Origin: Tenacibaculum sp. Bg11-29
Lineage (GTDB): Bacteria; Bacteroidota; Bacteroidia; Flavobacteriales; Flavobacteriaceae
Length of the DNA stretch: 64,000 nt
Direction: 5' to 3'
Assembly: GCF_002836595.1 (NCBI RefSeq)
Contig: NZ_PJBB01000003.1
Span: 1,921,001 to 1,985,000 of the forward strand
Every line of letters begins with the position of its first letter. Position 1 is the first letter of the stretch. The notes beneath the pieces were generated by a model. It did no database searches and was not told where the DNA came from. It saw only the letters and a list, made by a program, of their open reading frames with translations. This document shows, one piece after another, positions 1 to 7,967 of this stretch. The position numbers were made by a program, and so were the translations under genes.

Positions 1-124
1 GTATGATTAGTTGCGTGTTTTAAGCACTAAAATTAGCAAATATAAACCAAATAGAAAATCCGAGAGAATTTTCGTAAGTAGGTTAGAACTAGCAATAAAT
101 TATATATGGTGTTACCAATAGTTT
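1..124. other. noncoding left edge with short hairpin
   Basis: No reading frame of note. A short inverted repeat with arms GAAAAT (54-59) and ATTTTC (68-73) lies just past the 3' end of the response-regulator operon. It could be a weak terminator or part of an intergenic repeat. A single TTACCAAT word at 113-120 resembles the repeated word upstream of the same operon (2943-2960, opposite sense). Confidence 0.3.
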
Positions 125-883
125 TTATTTATCCATCCAATTTTTAAAGTCTGTAGATTTTTCTCTGCTAACAAATATAGTTTCTTCATATTCAGGAATA
201 AGATGTAATTTTAATTTACCTTTAAACCAAAGTGAGATTTTTGATATAGCTTTTACATTGGTAATTACTTGACGATTAATTCGATAAAAATATGTGGAAT
301 TTAATAATTCTGTAAGTTCTTCTAGTGTAAATTTAATAGGATATCTATCACCATTCTTTAACACAATATAGGTAAAGTCTTTTTTATAAAAATAAGAAAT
401 TTCTGAAGTTAGAATTATTTTTAATTCGTCACCTTTGTTAACTAAAAACCGCTCTTTATAATTTTTAGTGTTGGATATTGATTTTAAATCCTCAATCAAT
501 TTATCATAAGGTTTTGAATTTGTTTTAAAACTTGAGCGATATTTACTTAATGCTTTCTCTACAGTTTTCTGTGTGATGGGTTTTAGTAAATAATCAATAC
601 TATTCAATTCAAAAGCCTTTATTGCAAATTCATCATAAGCTGTTGTAAATATTATTGGACAGGATACCTCTACAGCTTCAAAAATTTTAAAACTCAAATC
701 ATCACTTAAATGGATATCTAAAAAGATAAGGTCTGGCGAAGCATTAGTATTAAACCAATCGATAGATTGTTCAACACTTTGCAACCAAGAGATAATGTTG
801 GTTGGTTGGTTGATTTCGAATAAAATGCGTTTCAAGTTTTTAAAAGCACTTTCTTCATCTTCTATAATTAAAACGTTTATCAT
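125..883 (-). CDS. LytTR-family response regulator
   Basis: The 252-aa protein has an N-terminal receiver domain (about 1-120) with the acidic pair E8/D9, the phospho-acceptor Asp56 in FLDIH, Thr80/81 and Lys101 in LLKP. A C-terminal LytTR DNA-binding domain follows (about 145-250). In this family, phosphorylation by a LytS-type kinase drives binding to direct repeats in promoters. It overlaps the upstream kinase gene by 4 bp (ATGA), so the two are translationally coupled and almost certainly partners. It is the last gene of a three-gene operon behind a CPBP membrane protease. The target genes are unknown; a directly repeated word upstream of the operon is a possible site for autoregulation. 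Confidence 0.9.
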   Translation of the reverse strand: MINVLIIEDEESAFKNLKRILFEINQPTNIISWLQSVEQSIDWFNTNASPDLIFLDIHLSDDLSFKIFEAVEVSCPIIFTTAYDEFAIKAFELNSIDYLLKPITQKTVEKALSKYRSSFKTNSKPYDKLIEDLKSISNTKNYKERFLVNKGDELKIILTSEISYFYKKDFTYIVLKNGDRYPIKFTLEELTELLNSTYFYRINRQVITNVKAISKISLWFKGKLKLHLIPEYEETIFVSREKSTDFKNWMDK

Positions 884-1932
884 TTAATTTTCAATAAAGG
901 CAATTTAACCAAAAACAGTTTGTTTTCATTACTAATGACAACATTTTTATTTGTTAGAAACTTATATTGCTCTGCTAAAATATACAAGCCTTTTTTTGTG
1001 GAATCTACATTATTTTTTAAGTTGATTTTATTTTCAACAGATAAATAATTTTCATCTTGCTTGATAGTGAAACTCATTGGATGTGCATCATCAACCCTGT
1101 TATGTTTTACAATGTTTTCTAATAATAAATGCAAAGAGATAGGAGGAAGCATATAATCTAAATCATTTATTTCAATTGAAAAATTAAAATTTTTACCAAA
1201 TCGTTTTTTTAGTAAACGGCTATAGTTTTCAGCAAATTGAACCTCATCTTTTAGGGGAACAACTTCTTTGTCAGTAGTTTTTAAGATGTAACGATACATA
1301 TCAGACATTTCTTTAAGAAAGTCATTGGCAATTGATTGATCTTGCTGTATTAACCCTGATAATGTATTTAAGTTATTAAACAAAAAATGAGGATTTAATT
1401 GACTTTTTAACGCTCTATTTTGAAGCTCTAACTCGTTTCTCTTTAAACGTTCATTTTCCTTATACTCAATTTTCCAGCGTTTGAAAAAGTTAAGGCTAAA
1501 TAACATACTAATTATTATAATCCCTTTTAAAAAACCTTCAAGAGTATTCAATTCTAACATGAAGGTGTTGAATATTTGGAATTCAGAATGATAAATGGTT
1601 ACATAAATTGTTCTTAGGAGGAAGTAAAGACAGTTGTTTATAAGAACCACTGCAAAAATTCCAAGGATAAATAATTTTAAATTCATTTTCCAACCTCTCT
1701 TTATCAATTTGTTAAGAGATAATTGAGCGAGTAGCCAAATGATTCCGAATTGAATTGTAATTATACATACAATAAACCAATCAAAACCATAACTCGAATC
1801 TACAGTTTTACTCATCATAAAAAAAGTAGCGTAATAGATTACTCCAAGCAGCGGAATAAATATCAAAGGATATATTCTAAACACATTATTTTTCATATTA
1901 GGAAATTTACTTAATTGTATTTGGAATTTCAT
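880..1932 (-). CDS. LytS/YehU-type sensor histidine kinase
   Basis: The 350-aa protein starts with about four hydrophobic segments (roughly 20-40, 52-72, 85-110, 133-150), then a linker helix and a His_kinase domain with the phospho-acceptor His182 in the hallmark NPHFLFNNLN. An N-box-like LLENIVKHN follows at about 270-278. The C-terminal G-box is degenerate: KKGLYIL replaces the usual GIGLxNL. The C-terminal ATP-binding part is therefore reduced, although many short flavobacterial kinases of this type look similar. It overlaps the response regulator by 4 bp and the CPBP gene by 26 bp. No extracellular ligand domain is visible, so any signal is probably sensed in or at the membrane. Confidence 0.88.
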   Translation of the reverse strand: MKFQIQLSKFPNMKNNVFRIYPLIFIPLLGVIYYATFFMMSKTVDSSYGFDWFIVCIITIQFGIIWLLAQLSLNKLIKRGWKMNLKLFILGIFAVVLINNCLYFLLRTIYVTIYHSEFQIFNTFMLELNTLEGFLKGIIIISMLFSLNFFKRWKIEYKENERLKRNELELQNRALKSQLNPHFLFNNLNTLSGLIQQDQSIANDFLKEMSDMYRYILKTTDKEVVPLKDEVQFAENYSRLLKKRFGKNFNFSIEINDLDYMLPPISLHLLLENIVKHNRVDDAHPMSFTIKQDENYLSVENKINLKNNVDSTKKGLYILAEQYKFLTNKNVVISNENKLFLVKLPLLKIK

Positions 1933-2815
1933 TTGTTTTAGGAAAATATTTTCTAAAAAATCCTTTATTGTTTAAAAATACAACAAAAAGTAAAAGAGCA
2001 AATAAAATAAACACATTGGCGTAATCAGATGTCCATCTTGAAATACCAGTTAATTCAGTATTATAAAGTCCTCCTAATTTCCAATTGTTATTTCCAAAAA
2101 ATGAAAATGCGACCCAATTAGAACCACTATGCATTGCAATAATCAACCAAATAGAATTTGAGTAATAATATATTAACGAAAAAATGTATGAATACAAAAA
2201 TAAGTTTAAAAAATATCCTAAATTAAAGTCGCGTACAACAAAGTGAAAAACACTAAATATAAGCCCCATGATTGTAAAAATAATATGTGGATTAATATGT
2301 TTTTTAAGTTTTTGAATTGGGTATGCTCGCATTCCTATTTCTTCAATAAATGAGTTCCAAAAAAGAAAACCAATGAAGAAGTATAAATAGTAACTTAAAT
2401 AAGTAATCAACGGCACATCTTCTGAAATAATTTTGGTAAATGTTACGCTAGCTCCATTGAAGTAGAAAAAAACATATCTTAAAGAGAACATAATAATACC
2501 AAGAATGAAGCCGATTAATGAGTGTAACCATATTTTACGGCTAAACCCTAATTCTGATAGTGGTTTTTTATGAATGTATTTTTGTGCTAACCATATGACG
2601 GTAGTAGTACAAACTCCAATTAGGAAGAAAGAAAATACAATACCAAATGTAACTTTAAAATTTATACCTGTATTCCCTCCAATATTTATACCCAACAATT
2701 CTGCAATCTTTTTTATCGGTAACATTGCTGCTACTGATAAAAAAACAACTAGTATTACGGTTACTATTTTTACTGATAACTTTTCTTTATACAGTTCTCT
2801 GAATTTTTCTAACAT
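1907..2815 (-). CDS. CPBP-family intramembrane metalloprotease
   Basis: The 302-aa polytopic membrane protein carries the CPBP (Abi/Rce1-like) motifs: E158-E159-x3-R163 (EEIGMR), His191 in FSVFHF, and H229-x3-N233 (HSGSN) in a late helix. These residues form the glutamate/histidine metal-dependent active site of the Rce1 fold. Some family members process prenylated proteins or confer bacteriocin immunity; the substrate here is unknown. It is the first gene of an operon with the LytS-like kinase and LytTR regulator (26-bp overlap), a pairing reminiscent of Gram-positive bacteriocin and quorum loci, where CPBP proteins accompany LytTR systems. The catalytic residues look intact. Confidence 0.85.
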   Translation of the reverse strand: MLEKFRELYKEKLSVKIVTVILVVFLSVAAMLPIKKIAELLGINIGGNTGINFKVTFGIVFSFFLIGVCTTTVIWLAQKYIHKKPLSELGFSRKIWLHSLIGFILGIIMFSLRYVFFYFNGASVTFTKIISEDVPLITYLSYYLYFFIGFLFWNSFIEEIGMRAYPIQKLKKHINPHIIFTIMGLIFSVFHFVVRDFNLGYFLNLFLYSYIFSLIYYYSNSIWLIIAMHSGSNWVAFSFFGNNNWKLGGLYNTELTGISRWTSDYANVFILFALLLFVVFLNNKGFFRKYFPKTNEIPNTIK

Positions 2816-2942
2816 TATCTTTTGTTTTAAAGAATAATTCTAAGGTATTTTTAATATAGAAAAAGGCGAAAAATTGTTAAACAGTAATTATCTTGCTTAA
2901 AGCAGTAATAATTAAAGTTAAAAAGGTTGTAGTTTTTTGGTC

Positions 2943-2960
2943 ATTGGTAATTATTGGTAA
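2943..2960 (-). promoter_or_regulatory. direct repeat upstream of the CPBP-kinase-regulator operon
   Basis: ATTGGTAA occurs at 2943-2950 and again at 2953-2960, a 10-bp period, or one helical turn. It lies about 130 bp upstream of the CPBP start, in a 350-bp gene-free stretch. LytTR proteins bind direct repeats, so this is a candidate operator for the regulator encoded by the operon. That is inference: the spacing differs from the best-known AgrA sites, and no clear TAnnTTTG promoter was found beside it. The rest of 2816-3165 holds the terminator at 3051-3081 and no gene. Confidence 0.3.
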
Positions 2961-3050
2961 CTTTTATGATATGAGTTCGTTTTAATGACTTATACCAGGA
3001 GTTAATAAAGTTTGATATTTTTTCTTTTAGAAACAAACTAAATTTTAAGC

Positions 3051-3081
3051 ATAAAAAAGCCAAAGCAGTGAAGCTTTGGCT
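3051..3081 (-). terminator. rho-independent terminator of the NTF2/PspC/PadR/DUF4870 operon
   Basis: A perfect 9-bp stem pairs AGCCAAAGC (3058-3066) with GCTTTGGCT (3073-3081) across a 6-nt loop. On the minus strand the stem is followed by TTTTTTAT. It lies about 85 bp past the stop of the gene at 3166-3672. Confidence 0.85.
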
Positions 3082-3165
3082 TAGTAAATTAATAAAACCA
3101 AGTATTAGTGTCATTTTAGAGTTAGCTATAACAAATGAACTAATGTTTTTAGTATTAACTATGTT

Positions 3166-3672
3166 TTAATGTAGGCTAATAACTTTTGTTATTCTCCATT
3201 GTTTATTTTCTTGTTTCCAAATAACAATAAATTTACTCGGTATTGATTTTGCATTTGGTTCTTGATCGTTGTAAAACTTATGATAACCAATTTGAATAGC
3301 TCCGTAATCTTTTATAGGGTATACTTCAATACTTCCTTTTATTAAGGTTCTTGTTACTTTACCGCAAATATTATTTTTTAAAGCTTTTAAAAGATCACTT
3401 TTAGAAGTTGATAATCCTCCTTTGTCGTGAAAAAACTCCAAATTTTCATGATAAATATTTGCTTGCGTTTTAATATCACAAGTGTTATAAGCGTTAAAAT
3501 AAATACTATCCATTTTTACAATCTCATTATGTAAATTAATATCAGAAGCTTTGTAATCTCTAATTTCATGTACTTGTCCGTTTGTTACCCAAGAGAATAA
3601 TAAAGCGTATAATAATGTTAACAGTTTAATAAAAAAATTTCCTTTAAAGAAGAAGTCAAAAATAGTTCCCAT
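3166..3672 (-). CDS. NTF2-like (SnoaL/DUF4440-type) secreted protein
   Basis: The 168-aa protein has an N-terminal hydrophobic signal-like segment (about 8-32), followed by a cone-fold NTF2-like domain. That domain starts with a helix carrying MDSIYFNAYNTCD and ends in a strand with WKQENKQWRITKV, the usual DUF4440/SnoaL closing pattern. Such domains bind small ligands or dimerise, and no catalytic residues can be assigned. It is the last of four genes on the minus strand, 16 bp after the PspC gene and ahead of a strong terminator, so it is probably co-expressed with the envelope-stress-like genes upstream. Confidence 0.65.
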   Translation of the reverse strand: MGTIFDFFFKGNFFIKLLTLLYALLFSWVTNGQVHEIRDYKASDINLHNEIVKMDSIYFNAYNTCDIKTQANIYHENLEFFHDKGGLSTSKSDLLKALKNNICGKVTRTLIKGSIEVYPIKDYGAIQIGYHKFYNDQEPNAKSIPSKFIVIWKQENKQWRITKVISLH

Positions 3673-3688
3673 AGTTTTTGTTTTTAGA

Positions 3689-5665
3689 TTACCAGATTTT
3701 AAAAGTTATAGAATCATTTTCGTTATAACTTCTAGTAAAACCGTGTTTACCATTTCCAATAATAATACTTTTTGTAGCTTTTGTTTTTCCTTTAAAACCA
3801 TCATTACAATTTACTTGTAAAGAGTATGTTTTTATTTTTCCGTTATCATAAAAGCTAGATTCTGAAAAATCAACGTCTATATCTTTGCGATTTTTAAACC
3901 AACGAGCTAATTTATTTAGTTCTTTTTTTGTGGTCTCTTTAGTAATAATAAGTTCTGCTTTTACATCGTTAATAGTGCTGTCGAATAAAAAACTAACCTC
4001 TTTGTCATTGTCCGAATCCCAATTATCACTTTCATCATCATCATTGTTATTATCACTACCGCAATCGGTACAATTAAACCCATTTGATGTCATTTTAAAA
4101 TGATGGTTAACCATGTCGCGACCATAAATGTCTTGGCTATTTTTAACATCATTTAAAAATCTTCGAGATGAGCCTTCAAAATATACTATTGTACCTTCAG
4201 GAATATATACAGTAGCCTTAATCTCTTCATCTTTCCAAATATTTTTATATTCACTTAAAAAGAAAGCATCAAAAACAATCGTGTTGTTTGCTGATTTAAA
4301 GTTGTATTGAATAGTTTCAGCATTATCATTTGCTATGTTACGCTTACGACCTTTTGAAGTTTTTTTAATTTCTATATATGCATTACTGGTTTCACTTTTA
4401 CGAACATTAATATTAATGTCGTTAGAGTATTTCATTTCTGTATCGTTAACAGTAACACTTATTGCATTATTTCTGTTACGTAAGTTATGATTGTAATAGA
4501 TATTATCATCATTAACAACTCTAATTTTTAAAGGCTCACTCTTTGTGTAAGTAATGCTATGTTTATTAATATTTGCACCATTATAAGCATGCGTTGTAGC
4601 ATATTCGATACCAGAAAAAGCAACAGCTAATAATGATACTAGCCATATACTTAATAAGGTTAGAATAGTTGGGGTACTTAATTTTTTAATATTAGGAGAT
4701 AATATTCTTAAACCTAAAATAAATAATACTATAAACGGTATTCCTATTAATATAAATAATGAAATAGATAGTAACCATTTTGGTAAAACAGAATTATAGA
4801 AAAATGGAGGGTAATTAACAAATTCATTATCAACATTTAAAAATTCTAAACTGCCTACAGAAAAAGCACCAAATATTAATGAAATTATCGTGACACCTGC
4901 AATGAAAATTAATAATACTCCCATAAATTTACCAAACACTTTAAATAGTGTCAATAAAATCTTACCCATAGTTTCTATAAAGTCTTGAAATCCAGATTTG
5001 GTTTGCGCTCGTAGTTTTTCATAATCAGCACTCGAAATTTTATCTGTTATCTCATTAGCACCATCTTTTAACTTGGTTGAAATGTTTTCAAACTCGTTAC
5101 GAATTTTTTTTTCAATGTTATCAATATTTACAGCTTCACCTTCCATCTGTAATTTTTCAGAAGTTGTTCTTGCTTCGGGTAACAATACCCACAAAATAAC
5201 GTATGCTAAAGGAGAAAATCCTGAGGCAACTAAAACAATAAAAGCAATTCTTATCCAAATAACATCAATATTAAAATAATGTGCGATACCAGAACAAACA
5301 CCTCCTAAAAATTTGTCACTCCCATCTCTAAATAATTTTTTAGATGATTGGCTTCTTGTTTTTGTGTTGTATGACGAGTTGTCATTATAGTTTTCTTCAG
5401 CTTCAGCATAATCTTCAGGTTGTCCCATAATTGTGATAACCTCTTCAATATCATTTTCATTTACAACCTGACGAGCATCTGTAATTTTTTCAGATAATAA
5501 TTCGCTAATACGAGCTTCTATGTCTGAAATTATTTCGTTTTTTCCTTGTGGGTCATCACTTAAAGAACGCCCAACGGCTTCTAAATAACGTTTTAGTTTT
5601 TGATAAGCAATTTCATCTATATGAAAGAAGAATCCACCTAAGTTTATATTTATTGTCTTATTCAT
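3689..5665 (-). CDS. PspC-domain membrane protein
   Basis: The 658-aa protein begins with a cytoplasmic helical region (about 1-95) containing ISDIEARISELL and ending in a VITIMGQPEDY motif, typical of the PspC-associated adaptor domain in Bacteroidota. A PspC domain follows (about 110-166, GGVCSGIAHYFNID). Several membrane helices come next (roughly 235-265, 295-320, 335-355), then a long putative periplasmic C-terminus with an Asp/Asn-rich stretch near 545-560. PspC proteins sense or respond to membrane stress in the phage-shock network. The start overlaps the PadR gene by 8 bp, so expression is likely coupled to that repressor. The C-terminal domain is not one I can name. Confidence 0.85.
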   Translation of the reverse strand: MNKTININLGGFFFHIDEIAYQKLKRYLEAVGRSLSDDPQGKNEIISDIEARISELLSEKITDARQVVNENDIEEVITIMGQPEDYAEAEENYNDNSSYNTKTRSQSSKKLFRDGSDKFLGGVCSGIAHYFNIDVIWIRIAFIVLVASGFSPLAYVILWVLLPEARTTSEKLQMEGEAVNIDNIEKKIRNEFENISTKLKDGANEITDKISSADYEKLRAQTKSGFQDFIETMGKILLTLFKVFGKFMGVLLIFIAGVTIISLIFGAFSVGSLEFLNVDNEFVNYPPFFYNSVLPKWLLSISLFILIGIPFIVLFILGLRILSPNIKKLSTPTILTLLSIWLVSLLAVAFSGIEYATTHAYNGANINKHSITYTKSEPLKIRVVNDDNIYYNHNLRNRNNAISVTVNDTEMKYSNDININVRKSETSNAYIEIKKTSKGRKRNIANDNAETIQYNFKSANNTIVFDAFFLSEYKNIWKDEEIKATVYIPEGTIVYFEGSSRRFLNDVKNSQDIYGRDMVNHHFKMTSNGFNCTDCGSDNNNDDDESDNWDSDNDKEVSFLFDSTINDVKAELIITKETTKKELNKLARWFKNRKDIDVDFSESSFYDNGKIKTYSLQVNCNDGFKGKTKATKSIIIGNGKHGFTRSYNENDSITFKIW

Positions 5666-6002
5666 TGTTAGTTGATTTTGTACTTGTTACTAGGTTTACT
5701 GCGTTTACTAAATTATCCCATGTTTTGTTTAACTCTTTTAAAAACATTCCTCCGTTTTCAGTTAAAACATAATATTTACGTGGCGGTCCTGAGGTTGATT
5801 CTTCCCATCTATAGCTTAGTAACCCTGCATTTTTTAATCGGGTTAGTAGTGGATAAATAGTTCCTTCAACCACAATCATTTCGGCACTTTTTAATGTTGA
5901 AAGTATTTCAGAAGTGTATGCATCACCGTTTTGTAAAATTGATAAAATGCAATATTCTAAAACACCTTTACGCATTTGTGCCTTTGTATTTTCTATCTTC
6001 AT
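5658..6002 (-). CDS. PadR-family transcriptional regulator
   Basis: The 114-aa protein is a short PadR winged-helix repressor: a recognition helix region around GDAYTSEILSTLK, then the wing with EGTIYPLLTRLKNAGLLSYRW and GPPRKYYVLTENG, and a short C-terminal dimerisation helix. PadR proteins usually repress their own operon until a ligand binds. It sits 18 bp after the DUF4870 gene and overlaps the PspC gene by 8 bp. The inverted repeat enclosing the operon promoter (6469-6526) is the natural candidate operator. Confidence 0.93.
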   Translation of the reverse strand: MKIENTKAQMRKGVLEYCILSILQNGDAYTSEILSTLKSAEMIVVEGTIYPLLTRLKNAGLLSYRWEESTSGPPRKYYVLTENGGMFLKELNKTWDNLVNAVNLVTSTKSTNNE

Positions 6003-6020
6003 ATAATGCGGTTTATGAGG

Positions 6021-6449
6021 TTATTTTATAAAATTAATTGTAAAAGGGTATTTGTAATTTTCACCTTTATTTGCTTTCATTGCTGCTATAATAATTAAGG
6101 CTATTTTAATAAGAGAAACAATACTTACTAAAGAAGCAATACCAATAAAACCAAAGAGACCATTGTATGAATGATGTCCTCCAAAGTCAATATCTATTCC
6201 GTTAAAAATATCTAAAAAACTTCCGAAAAAGAATGAGAAAAACGAAGCACTTAATATAAAAATGTACAAACCAAAGCTAATGTTAAAATTTACAGCTTCT
6301 TTTCCATGCTCATCTAAAAAAATGCTTTTATCTTTTAGAGTTTGCCATAAAACTAAAGGTGTTATAATACTACCTAATGGAAATAAATATCCTGCAAATG
6401 CAGATATATGTATTAAAAAAGCGTTGGTGTTTTCTTTGTTTTGTTGCAT
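6021..6449 (-). CDS. DUF4870-family membrane protein
   Basis: A small membrane protein of 142 aa, taking ATG 6449 (MQQNKENTNAF) as the start. An upstream in-frame ATG at 6512 would place the promoter and operator inside the gene, so it is rejected. It shows the DUF4870 layout: an N-terminal helix with HISAFAGYLFPLGSIITPL, the DEHGKEAVNFNISF signature, and two further hydrophobic helices. DUF4870 proteins are of unknown function and often occur beside PadR and PspC genes in Bacteroidota, as here. It is the first gene of the four-gene operon. Confidence 0.85.
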   Translation of the reverse strand: MQQNKENTNAFLIHISAFAGYLFPLGSIITPLVLWQTLKDKSIFLDEHGKEAVNFNISFGLYIFILSASFFSFFFGSFLDIFNGIDIDFGGHHSYNGLFGFIGIASLVSIVSLIKIALIIIAAMKANKGENYKYPFTINFIK

Positions 6450-6468
6450 GATAAAATGTTTTATATAA

Positions 6469-6526
6469 TACTGTACTATGCAAATATATATCTTTAAAAA
6501 GGTATTATGCAATACATAGTACTGTA
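6469..6526 (-). promoter_or_regulatory. promoter bracketed by an inverted repeat (putative PadR operator)
   Basis: On the minus strand TATATTTG (6481-6488) matches the Bacteroidota -7 element TAnnTTTG exactly, with TTG at 6510-6512 placed 21 bp upstream as the -33 element. Directly flanking this core are two 12-bp arms in inverted orientation, TACTGTACTATG (6469-6480) and CATAGTACTGTA (6515-6526), differing at one position. One arm abuts the -7 element and covers the expected start site; the other lies just upstream of -33. This geometry fits repression by a dimeric PadR protein encoded in the same operon. Confidence 0.65.
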
Positions 6527-6549
6527 ATTAACATTTATTTAACATTTGT

Positions 6550-6557
6550 TATTTTTG
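6550..6557 (+). promoter_or_regulatory. -7 element for the DUF4442/AIM24-like genes
   Basis: TATTTTTG matches TAnnTTTG, 46 bp upstream of the ATG at 6604. No well-spaced TTG is seen upstream. It is divergent from the PadR-operon promoter, and the operator arm at 6515-6526 lies only 24 bp upstream, so PadR might also affect this side. Confidence 0.45.
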
Positions 6558-6603
6558 TAAAATCTTATAAAAAAGCTGTAAATTGCCCGTAAATACTGAT
6601 AAA

Positions 6604-7059
6604 ATGAAGTTTACACCTCGAAAAATTAATTTTTTTACCTTGTTTAAATTACCTTCTGCATATATCTGCGGAATTAAAGTAAAGTCGATTACTGAAGAGA
6701 AATCTATGGTTACAGTAAAACATAGATGGATAAATCAGAATCCTTTTAATAGCATGTTTTGGGCTGTTCAAGGAATGGCAGCAGAATTATCTACTGGAAT
6801 ATTAGTAATGCAATCTATAGATGCTTCTAAAAGAAAGGTGTCTATGTTGGTTACCAATATGAATGCAACTTTTACTAAAAAGGCAACTGGTAGAATCGTA
6901 TTTGAGTGTAATGCTGGGTTAGCAATTAAGGAAGCTATTCAAAGATCTGTAGAAACAGGTGAGGGGCAAACAGTTTTAGTAACCTCAGAAGGTATTAATA
7001 AAGACGGAGTTTCAGTCTCTAAATTTGAATTTGAATGGAGTTTAAAAGTTAAGGCGTAA
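6604..7059 (+). CDS. DUF4442 hotdog-fold thioesterase-like protein
   Basis: A protein of 151 aa from ATG 6604 (MKFTPRKINFF). A TTG seven codons upstream is possible but lies closer to the promoter. The sequence shows the DUF4442 pattern: an N-terminal helix, GIKVKSI, RWINQNPFNSMFWAVQGMAAE (a hotdog helix with the conserved NPF and AAE), then alternating strands ending in SKFEFEWSLK. Hotdog proteins of this kind are predicted acyl-CoA thioesterases, but substrate and activity are unproven. The next gene begins 51 bp downstream on the same strand, probably in one transcript. Confidence 0.75.
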   Translation: MKFTPRKINFFTLFKLPSAYICGIKVKSITEEKSMVTVKHRWINQNPFNSMFWAVQGMAAELSTGILVMQSIDASKRKVSMLVTNMNATFTKKATGRIVFECNAGLAIKEAIQRSVETGEGQTVLVTSEGINKDGVSVSKFEFEWSLKVKA

Positions 7060-7110
7060 CAAAAATCAATTTTTAGCGTCACATTATTGAACTATAAAAA
7101 AAATAAAACT

Positions 7111-7908
7111 ATGAATGCACACGAAATAGATTATCGCATTTTCGGAGAAGAAATGCAGTATGTTGAAATTGAATTAGATCCACAAGAAGGAGTCGTAGCA
7201 GAATCAGGAAGTTTTATGATGATGAATGACGACGTTAAAATGAATACTATTTTTGGTGATGGTTCTAATCAAGAAACAGGTTTACTGGGTAAAATATTTT
7301 CTGCGGGTAAAAGAATTCTTACGGGAGAAAGTTTATTTATGACTGTTTTTACAAATGAAGGGCAAGGAAAAAAGCAAGTGTCATTTGCTTCTCCATATCC
7401 TGGAAAAATAGTACCTATTGATTTATCGGAGTTTGGAGGGAAATTTATTTGCCAGAAAGATGCTTTCTTATGTGCTGCAAAAGGAGTTTCTATAGGTATA
7501 GAGTTTTCTAAGCGATTAGGTAGAGGTTTATTTGGTGGCGAAGGTTTTATTATGGAAAAGCTAGAGGGTGACGGGATGGCATTTATTCATGCTGGAGGAA
7601 CTATGGCAAAAAAAGTATTACAGCCTGGAGAGATTTTAAAAGTAGATACTGGATGTATTGTTGGTTTTACAAAAAATATTGATTATGATATAGAGTTTGT
7701 AGGAGGAATTAAAAATACAGTATTTGGTGGTGAAGGATTGTTTTTCGCAAAACTTCAAGGTCCAGGTACAGTATATATTCAATCATTGCCGTTTAGTCGA
7801 TTAGCTGGACGTGTATTGGCGATGGCGCCACAAAATGGAGGAGATAAAGGGGAAGGAAGCATATTAGGAGGAATAGGGAATATTCTTGATGGAGACAATC
7901 GGTTTTAA
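7111..7908 (+). CDS. AIM24/TIGR00266-family protein
   Basis: A protein of 265 aa from ATG 7111 ([12 protein letters not shown]), chosen over an in-frame TTG eight codons upstream because it is preceded by a normal A-rich leader. It is a beta-rich, glycine-rich protein typical of TIGR00266: [13 protein letters not shown] near the start, repeated [17 protein letters not shown] and [15 protein letters not shown] blocks, and a closing [11 protein letters not shown]. The family has a tryptophan RNA-binding attenuator-like fold, and its bacterial role is unknown. It ends ahead of a strong bidirectional terminator. Confidence 0.88.
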   Translation: MNAHEIDYRIFGEEMQYVEIELDPQEGVVAESGSFMMMNDDVKMNTIFGDGSNQETGLLGKIFSAGKRILTGESLFMTVFTNEGQGKKQVSFASPYPGKIVPIDLSEFGGKFICQKDAFLCAAKGVSIGIEFSKRLGRGLFGGEGFIMEKLEGDGMAFIHAGGTMAKKVLQPGEILKVDTGCIVGFTKNIDYDIEFVGGIKNTVFGGEGLFFAKLQGPGTVYIQSLPFSRLAGRVLAMAPQNGGDKGEGSILGGIGNILDGDNRF

Positions 7909-7922
7909 AAAATATTAGAAAT

Positions 7923-7951
7923 AAAAAAAAACCGCGATTCGCGGTTTTTTT
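7923..7951. terminator. bidirectional terminator between convergent genes
   Basis: The stem AACCGCG (7930-7936) / CGCGGTT (7940-7946) has a 3-nt loop and is flanked by an A-tract on the left and a T-tract on the right. It can therefore end both the AIM24-like gene (+) and the lipoprotein gene at 7968-9353 (-). Confidence 0.88.
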
Positions 7952-7967
7952 ATTTTATGGTAGGTAT

